Part shown: one piece after another, positions 13,568 through 21,935 of the stretch
How positions within the stretch are numbered: position 1 is the first letter of the stretch
Layout: the number at the start of each line of letters is the position of its first letter
Position numbers and translations under genes: made by a program
Assembly: GCA_030066155.1 (NCBI GenBank)
Contig: JASJCE010000020.1
Coordinates: 1-36,299, forward strand
Length of the DNA stretch: 36,299 nt
Origin: Desulfobacterales bacterium
GTDB lineage: Bacteria; Desulfobacterota; Desulfobacteria; Desulfobacterales; JAFDCJ01
Direction: 5' to 3'
Notes under the pieces: generated by a model
What the model was told of the DNA's origin: nothing
The model's input: only the letters and a program-made list of their open reading frames with translations
The model's database searches: none

Positions 13568-14365
13568 TCAACCGTCTTCTTTTTTAATCTCCACAATCCG
13601 GCGCGTCACCGTTTTTCCCTTGCCCAGCTGATATTCCCGGCGGACGACCCTCATGCGTCTCTGCGCAAAAAGCTGGATACAAGCCGGATAGAGTTCCCAT
13701 TCAAGCTTTAGCCCTTTTTGGCGGATTAAATCGAGAGTATCATCCGGTTGAATCTGAAATGCCCGCTGGCCGATAATCGGTCCGGTATCTTCGCCGTAGT
13801 CAATGAAATGAACGGTGCAGCCGCCAACTTTACATCCATAGCGAAAGGTATCGCCGTATCCGTCCACGCCGGCAAAGGCGGGCAGGAGCGCCGGGTGAAT
13901 ATTCATAATACGGGGGCGGTCTCGATCGATATTGACGCGATCGATAAAATAAGGGGTGAGAACCCGCATAAATCCGGCTAATATCAGAAGATCAAAGGGA
14001 TAGTCATCCATAGCCTCAAGCAGCCGGGCTTCGGCTGTTATGCGTCGTAATAAAAAGGATCTGGCCCCGTCAGGGTTATCCCGGAAATTAAACAGTCTTT
14101 GTTTGACAAGCAGGTCATCAATGTCGAGATCATCCGGGGGATTAACGTTCCCGGGTTCCGGGTCCGATTCGAGCGCACGGTAGTCTACGACGAATGTCGG
14201 AATAGCGGCCTTCAGGGCTCTATCCAATCCGCGCGCATCCCGTTTGTCCGATCCGACAAAAACGATGCGGCCATCAATTGCGCCCTTGTTGCAGGCTTCG
14301 ATAATCGCCTGCAGGTTCGTACCGCTTCCCGAAACCAATGCGCCAATTCGGATCTGCTCGGTCAA
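13568..14365 (-). CDS. purN: Phosphoribosylglycinamide formyltransferase (PurN-like, enlarged)
   Basis: A 265-residue enzyme of the formyltransferase fold; PurN uses 10-formyl-tetrahydrofolate to formylate GAR in purine synthesis. The family signatures are present: VSGSGTNLQAII at the N-terminus, the catalytic Asn and His in MNIHPALLPAF, and the Asp in IDYGEDTGPIIGQ. It is longer than the usual 190-220 residues because of an insertion of about 50 residues (PEPGNVNPPDDLD ... FLLRRITAEARLL) between the substrate-binding strand and the core, and a basic C-terminal tail (RRMRVVRREYQLGKG). The start is TTG, fixed by GGGAGGA 7 bp upstream. No other purine genes adjoin. The insertion makes a divergent substrate possible. 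Confidence 0.82.
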   Translation of the reverse strand: MTEQIRIGALVSGSGTNLQAIIEACNKGAIDGRIVFVGSDKRDARGLDRALKAAIPTFVVDYRALESDPEPGNVNPPDDLDIDDLLVKQRLFNFRDNPDGARSFLLRRITAEARLLEAMDDYPFDLLILAGFMRVLTPYFIDRVNIDRDRPRIMNIHPALLPAFAGVDGYGDTFRYGCKVGGCTVHFIDYGEDTGPIIGQRAFQIQPDDTLDLIRQKGLKLEWELYPACIQLFAQRRMRVVRREYQLGKGKTVTRRIVEIKKEDG

Positions 14366-14697
14366 TTGTAATCCTCCCTCTGTCTGAGGCGATTTGCGGC
14401 AGCACTATAGCGGTTGTCAGCCTAAGATGGAAAATAGCGTTATCGAATGACGACGCTCTCTTTCGAAGGCTGGATCAAGCGGAACACATTTATGACAACC
14501 GATATAAATTGAAGAAAAACTCCGGTAAAAAAATGCCAGAATCACGGTCACAAATCAATGTTTAATTTTTGTTAAGCGCTCTGTATTTTCAAGTCTTTGC
14601 GGTCGGCCGGCTCAGAGTGATGCAAGGTTGACAATAGTCATTGCCATCACTATAATGGGGCCATTGTATCATTCTCACAGTGAAAGGATATTGAGAT
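14366..14697. other. Divergent intergenic region between purN and trxA
   Basis: It contains the perfect trxA promoter (separate entry). A short plus-strand ORF (14338-14565) spans part of it but has no Shine-Dalgarno and an unconvincing composition. I see no RNA gene or repeat in the rest. Confidence 0.4.
14628..14656 (+). promoter_or_regulatory. Perfect-consensus sigma70 promoter of trxA
   Basis: TTGACA (14628-14633), a 17-bp spacer and TATAAT (14651-14656), 41 bp upstream of the trxA start codon. It may also drive the downstream bamD. Confidence 0.8.
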
Positions 14698-15024
14698 ATG
14701 TCAGATGGTATTATGGAAATAGATGACGGTAATTTTGAGTCCGAAGTTTTAAAAAGCGATAAACCGGTTCTTGTCGATTTCTGGGCACCTTGGTGCGGGC
14801 CCTGCAAGGCGATTGGTCCGGTTGTGAAAGATCTCGCCAACACTTTTGGTGAGCAGATAAAATTCGCCAAATGCAATGTCGACAATAGTCCGGTAACACC
14901 CGGAAAATACGGAATCAAAGCCATACCGACCCTCATCTTTTTTAAAGAAGGCGATGTGGTTGAACAGATCACCGGGATGGTTGCCAAATCCAAACTGGAA
15001 GAAGCGATTAATAAGCTGTTGTAG
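14698..15024 (+). CDS. trxA: Thioredoxin
   Basis: A 108-residue thioredoxin, the usual length. The redox site WCGPCK is at about residues 32-37, the buried Asp is in VLVDFWAPW, and the cis-proline is in KAIPTLIFF. A further cysteine (KFAKCNVD) is present, as in several anaerobe thioredoxins. It reduces protein disulfides in the cytoplasm using thioredoxin reductase; no reductase gene is nearby. AAAGGA lies about 11 bp before the first ATG, while the second ATG (codon 6) is less well placed. The promoter is a perfect sigma70 box, in line with high expression. bamD follows after 47 bp without a visible terminator. Confidence 0.95.
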   Translation: MSDGIMEIDDGNFESEVLKSDKPVLVDFWAPWCGPCKAIGPVVKDLANTFGEQIKFAKCNVDNSPVTPGKYGIKAIPTLIFFKEGDVVEQITGMVAKSKLEEAINKLL

Positions 15025-15071
15025 CCAAATATAGGCAGTCTGCCCTGACCGAAATTGATCCTTCTCTGCAA

Positions 15072-15803
15072 ATGCTCAAGCTTTCAGATATGCCCTCACA
15101 CACGATTCACAGCTCAAAACTGGGTCGCCTCATAGCGGTTGCCAGCCTCATCCTGATCGTCGGCTCAGGTTGTTCCTCCCTGAAAAAAACATGGAATGCG
15201 ATCATCGGCAAGGATGATACCGGAACGGCGCAGGAACTGGCATGGGATGGCATGGATGCTTATGAAGACGGCAATTACAAAGATTCCATTGAGCATTTCC
15301 AGAAGCTGAAAGACTGGTATCCATTTTCTAAGTATGCCATCCTGGCCGAGCTGAAGATCGCCGATGCCCACTATCATCTGAAGCAATACGAAGAAGCGAT
15401 ATTCGCCTACGAAGAGTTTGAGAAGCTGCATCCTCGCAACGAAGCCATTCCATATGTTATTTATCAAATTGGTCTTTGCTACTATGAGCAAATCGATACC
15501 ATTGATCGAGATCAGACCTCTGCGCGCAAAGCGCTTGAAACATTTCAGCGGTTGCACAAACAGTTCCCTAATGACAAGTACGCAAGCAGTGCCAATGAGC
15601 ACATACCGAGATGCTTAAAGAGCCTGGCCGGAAATGAATATTATATCGGTGTTTTTTATTATAAATCCAAACATTATCCGGCGGCTTTGCAACGCTTTAT
15701 GTCAGTTCTCTCCAATTATCCTGACGTTGGCTATCATCAAAAAGCGCTGTCCTATATCGCAAAATGTGAGGCCTCGATAGCAAAAGAGAATGAGGCCGAA
15801 TAA
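15072..15803 (+). CDS. bamD: Outer-membrane assembly lipoprotein BamD
   Basis: A 243-residue lipoprotein. The signal sequence ends in the lipobox IVGSGC (Cys about 34). Five TPR-like helical repeats follow, including DAYEDGNYKDSIEHFQKL and DAHYHLKQYEEAIFAYEEF, the hallmark of BamD/YfiO. BamD works with BamA at the inner face of the outer membrane to fold beta-barrel proteins. The length fits the family. No clear Shine-Dalgarno marks the start; the ATG at 15090 is a possible alternative. It is preceded by trxA and followed by rpmB after 90 bp; none of the other bam genes is present here. Confidence 0.9.
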   Translation: MLKLSDMPSHTIHSSKLGRLIAVASLILIVGSGCSSLKKTWNAIIGKDDTGTAQELAWDGMDAYEDGNYKDSIEHFQKLKDWYPFSKYAILAELKIADAHYHLKQYEEAIFAYEEFEKLHPRNEAIPYVIYQIGLCYYEQIDTIDRDQTSARKALETFQRLHKQFPNDKYASSANEHIPRCLKSLAGNEYYIGVFYYKSKHYPAALQRFMSVLSNYPDVGYHQKALSYIAKCEASIAKENEAE

Positions 15804-15893
15804 AAAATCCTTTACACCCGCCTGATATTCGTGTACAGATTCAGGTTTTCTGAAATCAATAACCAACGTTGAATAAAGACGAGGAGAATTAAG

Positions 15894-16085
15894 ATGTCCC
15901 GGATGTGTGAAATATGTGGCAAAAAACCAATGGTTGGCAATAATATCAGTCACGCCCACAATGTAACCAAGCGCAGGTTCAATCCAAATTTGCAGCGAGT
16001 GCGGACGCTCTCAAATGGCAGAGTTAAAAAAATGGTCGTTTGTACCAGTTGTATTAAATCCGGATCGGTTGTTAAAGCACCATAA
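15894..16085 (+). CDS. rpmB: 50S ribosomal protein L28, zinc-ribbon form
   Basis: A 63-residue L28 with the family signature [16 protein letters not shown]. Two CxxC pairs (CEIC near the start and CTSC near the end) make this the zinc-binding C+ form. GAGGAG precedes the ATG by about 9 bp. Bacteria with both C+ and C- paralogues often control the C- version by zinc through Zur; only this version is visible here. A small heptad inverted repeat starts about 7 bp after the stop and separates it from the convergent rel gene. Confidence 0.95.
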   Translation: MSRMCEICGKKPMVGNNISHAHNVTKRRFNPNLQRVRTLSNGRVKKMVVCTSCIKSGSVVKAP

Positions 16086-16091
16086 GAAATG

Positions 16092-16189
16092 TAGAATGAA
16101 AATTGAATAATGAATAATTAAGGTATGTTGTCTATTTATAAGATAGAATTCCACAATTATTCAATCTTCAATATTCAATAGTCATTTGT
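16092..16189. repeat. Heptad inverted repeat, ATTGAAT class
   Basis: Left units (ATTGAAT, AATGAAT, AATTAAG; about 16092-16123) and right units (AATTATT, CAATCTT, CAATATT, CAATAGT; about 16154-16189) are inverted copies around a 30-bp spacer. The element lies between the convergent rpmB and rel genes, where a two-way terminator would be expected, but lacks the usual GC-rich stem and T-run. Confidence 0.7.
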
Positions 16190-16194
16190 AAAAC

Positions 16195-18339
16195 TCACCC
16201 CACCCTTCTGACATCCTGCACCAGCTTGACCTTCCGGACCGCGGACAAGATTTTGTCCAGGTGGTTGGTATCTTCCACGCCAATGGTAAAATAGCTGTCG
16301 ACCATTTTGTTTTCCCGGGTCTCTGAACTCGCGTTAAGAATATTGGCACCGTATTTGCTGATATTGCCAACCACATCCGCCAGCAAGCCAACTCGGTCAT
16401 GTGAGATGATTTGGATCTTGACCGGATAGGTTTCAGCGGCTCCCTGATTCCATTCGACTTCGATCTGGCGCTCTGGATTCATACGCAACGCGTTGGTGCA
16501 ATTGGTTCGGTGGACGGTGACCCCATACCCCCGGGTAATATAGCCGATAATCGAATCACCGGGTACCGGCTGACAGCATTTGCCGAACCGGATCAAAATA
16601 TCATCGACACCCTTGACGAGTACACCGTCTTTGAGCCTTTTTTTGCGGGTTACGCGACCGACGAGTTTATTGAATATCGATTCCTGACTCGTATCGGGCT
16701 CCTCTTTGGGTGCGATTTTACGCACCACCTGCAGCGGAGTAATTTTTCCGTACCCGACATTGGCCATTAAATCTTCGACGGATTTAAATCCGAAATGGGA
16801 CCCGACGTCCGCCATCTGCTCGGTTTTCATATACGCATTGAAATTAAGTCGTTCCTTGCGGAATGCCTTTTCGAGCATTTCGCGGCCCAGACTGATACTG
16901 CGCTCTTTTTCCTGGGTTTTAATCCAGTGTCGTATCTTGGAGCGCGCCTTGACGGTTTTGACGAATTTTAGCCAGTCTTTGCTGGGGTGGTGATTATTCG
17001 TGGTGGTGATTTCAACGATATCACCGGTTGCCAATTGATGTGACAACTGCACCAGCTGTCCGTTGACTTTGGCGCCGGTACATTGATTGCCAACCTCCGT
17101 ATGGATCATGTACGCAAAGTCAACCGGGGTCGCACCGTTGGGCAGGGTTTTTATTTCGCCCCGGGGTGTAAATACGTAGACCTCATCCTGAAACAGATCG
17201 ATGCGAACATTTTCAAGAAACTCGCCGGGGTCCAGAAAATTCTCCTGGTTTTCAACCAGATCCTGAATCCAGCCAATCTTTTCACCGACCTGCTCATCAA
17301 TGCGCTGGCCTTCTTTATAGCTCCAATGGGCAGCAATCCCCGATTTCGCGACACGATCCATATCCCAGGTTCTGATCTGGATTTCCATGCGTTCACCATA
17401 GGGTCCGATGACAGTCGTGTGCAGGGACTGGTACATGTTGGGTTTAGGTCGAGCCACGTAATCCTTGAACTTATGATCGATCGGCTTCCACATGGAGTGG
17501 ATCAAACCCAACGCTTCGTAACAATGGGAGATGGAATCCAATATAATCCGAAAGGCAATGATATCATAAATTTCTTCAAAGGGAAGATTCTGCGAAATCA
17601 TCTTGTTAAAGATGCTGAAATAATTCTTATTGCGCCCCAACACCTCGCAGCTCAGATTGGATTCATCCATCTTTTTTTGAATGAAGTCTTTGACCGTTTG
17701 CATGTACTTCTCGCGCTCTGCCCTGGATTTGGCCACCAGATTTTGAATGCGCGTATATTCGTCGGGTTGCAGGTGTTTAAATGAAGTTTCCTCAAGTTCA
17801 TTCTTGATCCAGTATATACCAAGGCGGGCGGCAATTGGGGCATATATGTCCAGTGTTTCTCTGGCGATCTTTTTGCGTTTATTGGGTTTATGGAATTCTA
17901 GCGTCCGCATATTGTGCAGACGGTCGGCCAATTTGATCAGTATAACCCGGATATCATCAGCCATGGCCAAAAACATTTTGCGGAGACTTTCAGCCTGGCG
18001 GGCCCGGGAGCTGTGGAAGGTTAGGCTGCTGAGCTTGGTCACACCGGATACGATATGACGCACTTCGGGACCGAATAGCGCTTCAATATCCTCCGGAGCG
18101 GCGTGGGTGTCTTCAATCACGTCGTGCAGAAAACCGGCTGCGACACTGATGGCATCCAGCTTCATATCGGTCAATATGCCGGCCACTTCGAGGGGGTGGG
18201 ATAGATAGGGTTCACCGGATAGCCGGACCTGCCCCTCATGAACTCTGGCGGAATAAATGTAGGCGCGCTCAATGATACCCAGATCGGCTTCCGGATGGTA
18301 TTCACTGATTTTGTCTATGACATCATTAACACGAATCAA
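16195..18339 (-). CDS. Bifunctional (p)ppGpp synthetase/hydrolase (Rel/SpoT)
   Basis: A 714-residue RelA/SpoT homologue of full length. The N-terminal HD hydrolase domain has its metal residues intact (YLSHPLEV, FLHDVIEDT, KLADRLHNMRTL), so it should degrade (p)ppGpp. The synthetase domain (about 235-350) shows AFRIILDS and PNMYQSLHTTV; the usual Gly of NGYQS is Met here. A TGS domain (about 388-448; VYVFTPRGEIKTLPNGATPVDF) and a C-terminal ACT domain (about 640-714) complete the ribosome-sensing part. A single bifunctional Rel is usual in this phylum. The start is TTG with a poor Shine-Dalgarno (GAGTG). It is the last gene of the ispG-proS-rel series. Confidence 0.93.
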   Translation of the reverse strand: MIRVNDVIDKISEYHPEADLGIIERAYIYSARVHEGQVRLSGEPYLSHPLEVAGILTDMKLDAISVAAGFLHDVIEDTHAAPEDIEALFGPEVRHIVSGVTKLSSLTFHSSRARQAESLRKMFLAMADDIRVILIKLADRLHNMRTLEFHKPNKRKKIARETLDIYAPIAARLGIYWIKNELEETSFKHLQPDEYTRIQNLVAKSRAEREKYMQTVKDFIQKKMDESNLSCEVLGRNKNYFSIFNKMISQNLPFEEIYDIIAFRIILDSISHCYEALGLIHSMWKPIDHKFKDYVARPKPNMYQSLHTTVIGPYGERMEIQIRTWDMDRVAKSGIAAHWSYKEGQRIDEQVGEKIGWIQDLVENQENFLDPGEFLENVRIDLFQDEVYVFTPRGEIKTLPNGATPVDFAYMIHTEVGNQCTGAKVNGQLVQLSHQLATGDIVEITTTNNHHPSKDWLKFVKTVKARSKIRHWIKTQEKERSISLGREMLEKAFRKERLNFNAYMKTEQMADVGSHFGFKSVEDLMANVGYGKITPLQVVRKIAPKEEPDTSQESIFNKLVGRVTRKKRLKDGVLVKGVDDILIRFGKCCQPVPGDSIIGYITRGYGVTVHRTNCTNALRMNPERQIEVEWNQGAAETYPVKIQIISHDRVGLLADVVGNISKYGANILNASSETRENKMVDSYFTIGVEDTNHLDKILSAVRKVKLVQDVRRVG

Positions 18340-18421
18340 TTTAATTCACTCGCTACCCGACAGTAGCCACCGATATCAGCTTTATTATTCTAATTACAGA
18401 ACCCCTCAGTTAATAATAATC

Positions 18422-18449
18422 GACATCCATCATCCAGTATCCAGCATCC
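18422..18449 (+). repeat. Short heptad array, nATCCAn class
   Basis: Four units (GACATCC, ATCATCC, AGTATCC, AGCATCC) end 9 bp beyond the proS stop codon. They belong to the same class as the array at 24539-24587 at the nusB 3' end. There is no inverted partner. Confidence 0.55.
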
Positions 18450-18458
18450 GGCCAAAAG

Positions 18459-19979
18459 TTAATATGCTTTTGCAAAAATCGCCTGGCAGGTGCCTGGCTT
18501 GCCGCAGCAGATACAGGGTCCTGGATTTCCCTCCTGTTCAAAGGGTATACAACGGATGGTTACGGTCAATTTCTCTTTTATTTCAAGCTCGCAAGACGGA
18601 TCGCCGCACCATGCAGAAAGCGCAAAGCCACCGTGTATCTCAGGCTTTTCGGAGTTTTGCGGTGTAAAAAATTCAGAAAATTTATCTTTTTCAGCGATAC
18701 TGAGCGTATGGTCTTTACGGAAGGCATCCGCCCGTGCAAACAGATTCTGCTGGATCTCATCCAACAGATCCGGAATTTCGACAACGAACTGATCGGTCTG
18801 AACCGAGGTCTTTGCGTTGTGAGGATGATCACGTCGTGCAAAGTAGACTGAATCCTGAGCAATATCGCGAGGTCCGATCTCGACCCGCAGGGGAATTCCC
18901 TTTTTAATCCAGTCCCAACCGCGTGCTCCGCCGGTATCGCGATCGTCAATTTCGACAACGATCTTGCGATGCTGGTAGTAAATGTCTCTCAAGCGCGCGG
19001 CCAGTTTCTGGACGTAGGCCATCACCTGCTCGCGCTCGCCTTCTTTTCGAATAATCGGCAACAGTACGACGTGGGCCGATGCCACCCGCGGCGGCAGAAT
19101 TATGCCGTCATCATCACCGTGAATCATGATCACCCCTCCAATCAAACGGGTGGATGATCCCCAGGAAGTGGTCCACACGTAGTCTTCAGTTTCTTTGGCG
19201 GTTTGAAACTTGATCGCCGATGCCCTGGCAAAGTTTTGTCCGAGAAAATGGGATGTTCCGGCCTGTAAGGCCTTGCGATCCTGCATCATGGCCTCTATGC
19301 AGAGTGTATCAACCGCACCGGGAAATCGCTCGGCGGCGCTCTTGGCGCCGCGAACGACCGGCATTGCCAGGTGCTCTTCGGCCATCCGGGCATAGACATC
19401 GAGCATCAGCCTGGTGCGTTCGATGGCCTCATCGCTGGAGGAATGGGCGGTGTGGCCTTCCTGCCACAGAAATTCACTGGTTCTCAAAAATATACGGGTT
19501 CGCATCTCCCAGCGGACCACATTGGCCCATTGATTGATCAGGATGGGCAAATCACGATAGCTGCTGACCCACTTTGCGAATGAATCCGCGATAATCGTCT
19601 CCGAAGTCGGCCGAACCACAAGCGGTTCGGTCAGAGCGCCGGCCGGCAGCAAAGTTCCGCCGGTGCTTTTTTCCAGCCGGTGATGGGTGACCACGGCACA
19701 CTCTTTGGCGAAACCCTCCACGTGTTCGGCCTCTTTTTCCAGAAAACTCAAAGGGATGAACAACGGAAAATAGGCATTTTTTACGCCTGTCGCCTTAAAC
19801 ATATCATCCATAACCCGTACGATATTTTCCCAAAGGGCGTATCCCCAGGGTTTTATAACCATGCACCCCCTGACCGGTGAACGTTCCGCCATATCCGAAG
19901 CCTTGATCACCTGCTGATACCATTCCGGATAATCCTCTGCTCTGGTTGGTGCAATTGCCGATTTAATTTTGCTCCCCAT
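18459..19979 (-). CDS. proS: Prolyl-tRNA synthetase, archaeal/eukaryotic type
   Basis: A 506-residue class II synthetase that charges tRNA-Pro. The class II motifs are visible: RPTSETIIADSF with VRWEMRTRIFLRTSEFLWQEG (motif 2 region), and GGVIMIHGDDDG near motif 3. The length, the lack of the bacterial editing insertion, and the C-terminal cysteine-rich zinc region (CGDPSCELEI ... CICCGKPGTC) identify the archaeal/eukaryotic-type ProRS also found in some bacteria. The track begins at 20039, but the ATG at 19979 has GGAAGAAA right before it and the extension would overlap ispG. It lies 26 bp after ispG and probably in one transcript with ispG and rel. Confidence 0.93.
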   Translation of the reverse strand: MGSKIKSAIAPTRAEDYPEWYQQVIKASDMAERSPVRGCMVIKPWGYALWENIVRVMDDMFKATGVKNAYFPLFIPLSFLEKEAEHVEGFAKECAVVTHHRLEKSTGGTLLPAGALTEPLVVRPTSETIIADSFAKWVSSYRDLPILINQWANVVRWEMRTRIFLRTSEFLWQEGHTAHSSSDEAIERTRLMLDVYARMAEEHLAMPVVRGAKSAAERFPGAVDTLCIEAMMQDRKALQAGTSHFLGQNFARASAIKFQTAKETEDYVWTTSWGSSTRLIGGVIMIHGDDDGIILPPRVASAHVVLLPIIRKEGEREQVMAYVQKLAARLRDIYYQHRKIVVEIDDRDTGGARGWDWIKKGIPLRVEIGPRDIAQDSVYFARRDHPHNAKTSVQTDQFVVEIPDLLDEIQQNLFARADAFRKDHTLSIAEKDKFSEFFTPQNSEKPEIHGGFALSAWCGDPSCELEIKEKLTVTIRCIPFEQEGNPGPCICCGKPGTCQAIFAKAY

Positions 19980-20005
19980 TTTCTTCCTTTCAATTGTGCC
20001 GGTTG

Positions 20006-21094
20006 TTATAAATCGGTTTGTGAAAAGCTGCGTTCGCAAGCTGCCACCTCAGCCATTAAGACCTCAACCAGTTTTTCCTGTGGAAATTTTTTTACCACTT
20101 TACCCTTGCGAAACAAAATTCCGGTTCCATCGCCGCCGGCAATTCCAATATCGGCTTCACGTGCTTCACCGGGACCGTTCACGACGCACCCCATAATTGC
20201 AATCTTTATCGGTGTAGCCGTTGACAGCAGTTCTTTTTCGACCTGGTCGACGATATCAAACAGAGCGATGTTGCAACGACCGCAGGTGGGGCAGGAGATA
20301 ATCTCCGGACCCCGTTGTCGAATGCCCAGTGCCTTGAGAATCTCGTAGCCAACCCGCACTTCTTCGACGGGATCCCGGGTCAGGGACACGCGAATCGTGT
20401 CTCCAATACCCTCTGCCAGCAACGTTCCGATGCCCATGGCCGATTTTACGATCCCGGAGTACAGGGTACCGGCCTCGGTTACGCCCACATGCAACGGCAG
20501 ATCGGTCCTGGCAGACAACAATCGGTAGGCATCCACCGTTCGAGGGACATCCGATGCTTTTATTGAAACTTTTACGGCGTGAAAGTCAAGGGATTTCAGA
20601 AGATCAATATTTCGCAGGGCACTATCAACCATGCCCCGGGCCGTTACCCCGTCATACTTTTTGAGGATGTCTTTTTCAAGTGAACCGGCATTTACGCCGA
20701 CACGTATGGAAATTCCGTGATCCCTTGCGCAATCGACAACCGCCTTAACCTTATCCGCACTGCCGATATTGCCGGGATTAATTCTGAGGGCGTCAGCACC
20801 TGACTTTAACGCGGCAATCGCCAAGCGGTAGTCAAAATGAATGTCAGCAATAAGCGGAATGCTAATTCGGGATTTAATACTGGAAATGGCCGCTGCAGCA
20901 TCCATGTCCGGCACTGCCACCCGGATAATTTCACAGCCGGCTTTTTGCAGTCTCTCGATTTGAGATACTGTCGCCTCGATGTCCGAAGTCGGGGTGTTGG
21001 TCATGGACTGGACTGCAATGGGCGCCATATCGCCCACAGGCACATGACCCACCATGATCCGACGCGTTTTCTTTCGATCGACGATCATAGACAT
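20006..21094 (-). CDS. ispG: 4-hydroxy-3-methylbut-2-enyl diphosphate synthase (IspG/GcpE)
   Basis: A 362-residue enzyme of the non-mevalonate isoprenoid pathway, converting MEcPP to HMBPP with a 4Fe-4S cluster. The cluster cysteines are seen in SCPTCGRCNIALFD and in IMGCVVNGPGEA; the TIM-barrel part begins VGHVPVGDMAPIAVQSMTNT. The length is that of the bacterial two-domain type without the plant insertion. AGGA lies about 8 bp before the ATG. The likely promoter on the minus strand (TTGACC/TATCAT) is back-to-back with one for the opposite gene. It is the first gene of the ispG-proS-rel series. Confidence 0.96.
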   Translation of the reverse strand: MSMIVDRKKTRRIMVGHVPVGDMAPIAVQSMTNTPTSDIEATVSQIERLQKAGCEIIRVAVPDMDAAAAISSIKSRISIPLIADIHFDYRLAIAALKSGADALRINPGNIGSADKVKAVVDCARDHGISIRVGVNAGSLEKDILKKYDGVTARGMVDSALRNIDLLKSLDFHAVKVSIKASDVPRTVDAYRLLSARTDLPLHVGVTEAGTLYSGIVKSAMGIGTLLAEGIGDTIRVSLTRDPVEEVRVGYEILKALGIRQRGPEIISCPTCGRCNIALFDIVDQVEKELLSTATPIKIAIMGCVVNGPGEAREADIGIAGGDGTGILFRKGKVVKKFPQEKLVEVLMAEVAACERSFSQTDL

Positions 21095-21157
21095 ATTGGA
21101 ATTCCTGCCTTACCGAAGTTAAATTTGCCATACGGCGGCCTTGACATATCGGATGCG

Positions 21158-21187
21158 ATGATAGTCGGGCAACCGGCCGGCGGTCAA
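21158..21187 (-). promoter_or_regulatory. Likely sigma70 promoter of the ispG operon
   Basis: On the minus strand TTGACC (21182-21187), an 18-bp spacer and TATCAT (21158-21163), about 64 bp before the ispG start codon. Confidence 0.45.
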
Positions 21188-21217
21188 TTGCAAACAAACG
21201 CCAAACTATGGTATACT
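21188..21217 (+). promoter_or_regulatory. Possible sigma70 promoter of the CQLG-module gene
   Basis: TTGCAA (21188-21193), an 18-bp spacer and TATACT (21212-21217). Its -35 box touches the -35 box of the minus-strand ispG promoter, so the two could be co-regulated. The leader would be about 200 nt. Confidence 0.35.
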
Positions 21218-21419
21218 TAGCCAGAAATCACCATAAATTACGGGATTTAAAGCCTATAAGACTATCAAACAAGCGAATTATATTCAAGCCTGGAATTTTT
21301 GATACGATTTCTAAATACCCTCAAATAATTTTGATTCAATTCGTTGTTGTCAATGGACGGCAACGGTGCAATGATGGTGGTGCCGAGATTTTAACTGCAG
21401 AAAAAAGGAGACTTAGTCG

Positions 21420-21854
21420 ATGACAAGGGACAAAGGACAGAAATTCTCGGACAAGCACGGTCCGGATGCTCAGGCGGATCCGGATATTAAAGAAAAAATT
21501 GTCGATAATGTCAAGGACGGGGAGCTGGCATGTGCCGTGGCGTTTAAAATTGCCGCAGAGCTGGATGTCTCGCCGTCTGAGATCGGTAAAACCGTAGATT
21601 TGCTCGATCTGAAATTAAGCAAGTGCCAGTTGGGACTATTCGGCTATAAACCCCATAAAAAAAAGGTCACCGCCCGGAAAACCCAAAATGAACAGATGGA
21701 AGCATCAATCCGGGATGCCCTGGTTGACGAAAAACTTGCCTGCCGCGATGCTTGGGCTATTTCGGAACACCACAATGCTCGGAAAATGACCGTAAGCAGC
21801 GCATGCGAATTTCTCGGCATCAAAATCAAACCCTGCCAGCTCGGAGCGTTTTAG
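21420..21854 (+). CDS. Small protein with two CQLG-F modules, function unknown
   Basis: A 144-residue cytoplasmic protein with an internal duplication. Each half begins with an acidic-lysine stretch and LAC (DGELACAVAFKIAAELDVSP; DEKLACRDAWAISEHHN), continues with helices resembling a helix-turn-helix (SPSEIGKTVDLLDLKLSKC; TVSSACEFLGIKIKPC), and ends in CQLGLF or CQLGAF. Each module has two cysteines, so a metal or redox role is possible, as is DNA binding. I do not know a named family for it. AAGGAG lies about 9 bp before the ATG, so expression is well supported. It precedes an MltF-like gene by 81 bp. Confidence 0.8.
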   Translation: MTRDKGQKFSDKHGPDAQADPDIKEKIVDNVKDGELACAVAFKIAAELDVSPSEIGKTVDLLDLKLSKCQLGLFGYKPHKKKVTARKTQNEQMEASIRDALVDEKLACRDAWAISEHHNARKMTVSSACEFLGIKIKPCQLGAF

Positions 21855-21935
21855 CAAAGAGCTTGGGGCAAAGCACGTGAAGACTGCAAACTGAAATATC
21901 GATCATAACGGTCTCAAAAATCTCAACCAACAGCG

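Larger units (their letters stand above)
21095..21419. other. Divergent promoter region between ispG and the CQLG-module gene
   Basis: Two candidate promoters abut here (separate entries). The remaining 200 bp upstream of the plus-strand gene would be a long leader; I see no riboswitch-like fold, repeat or small gene in it. Confidence 0.4.
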
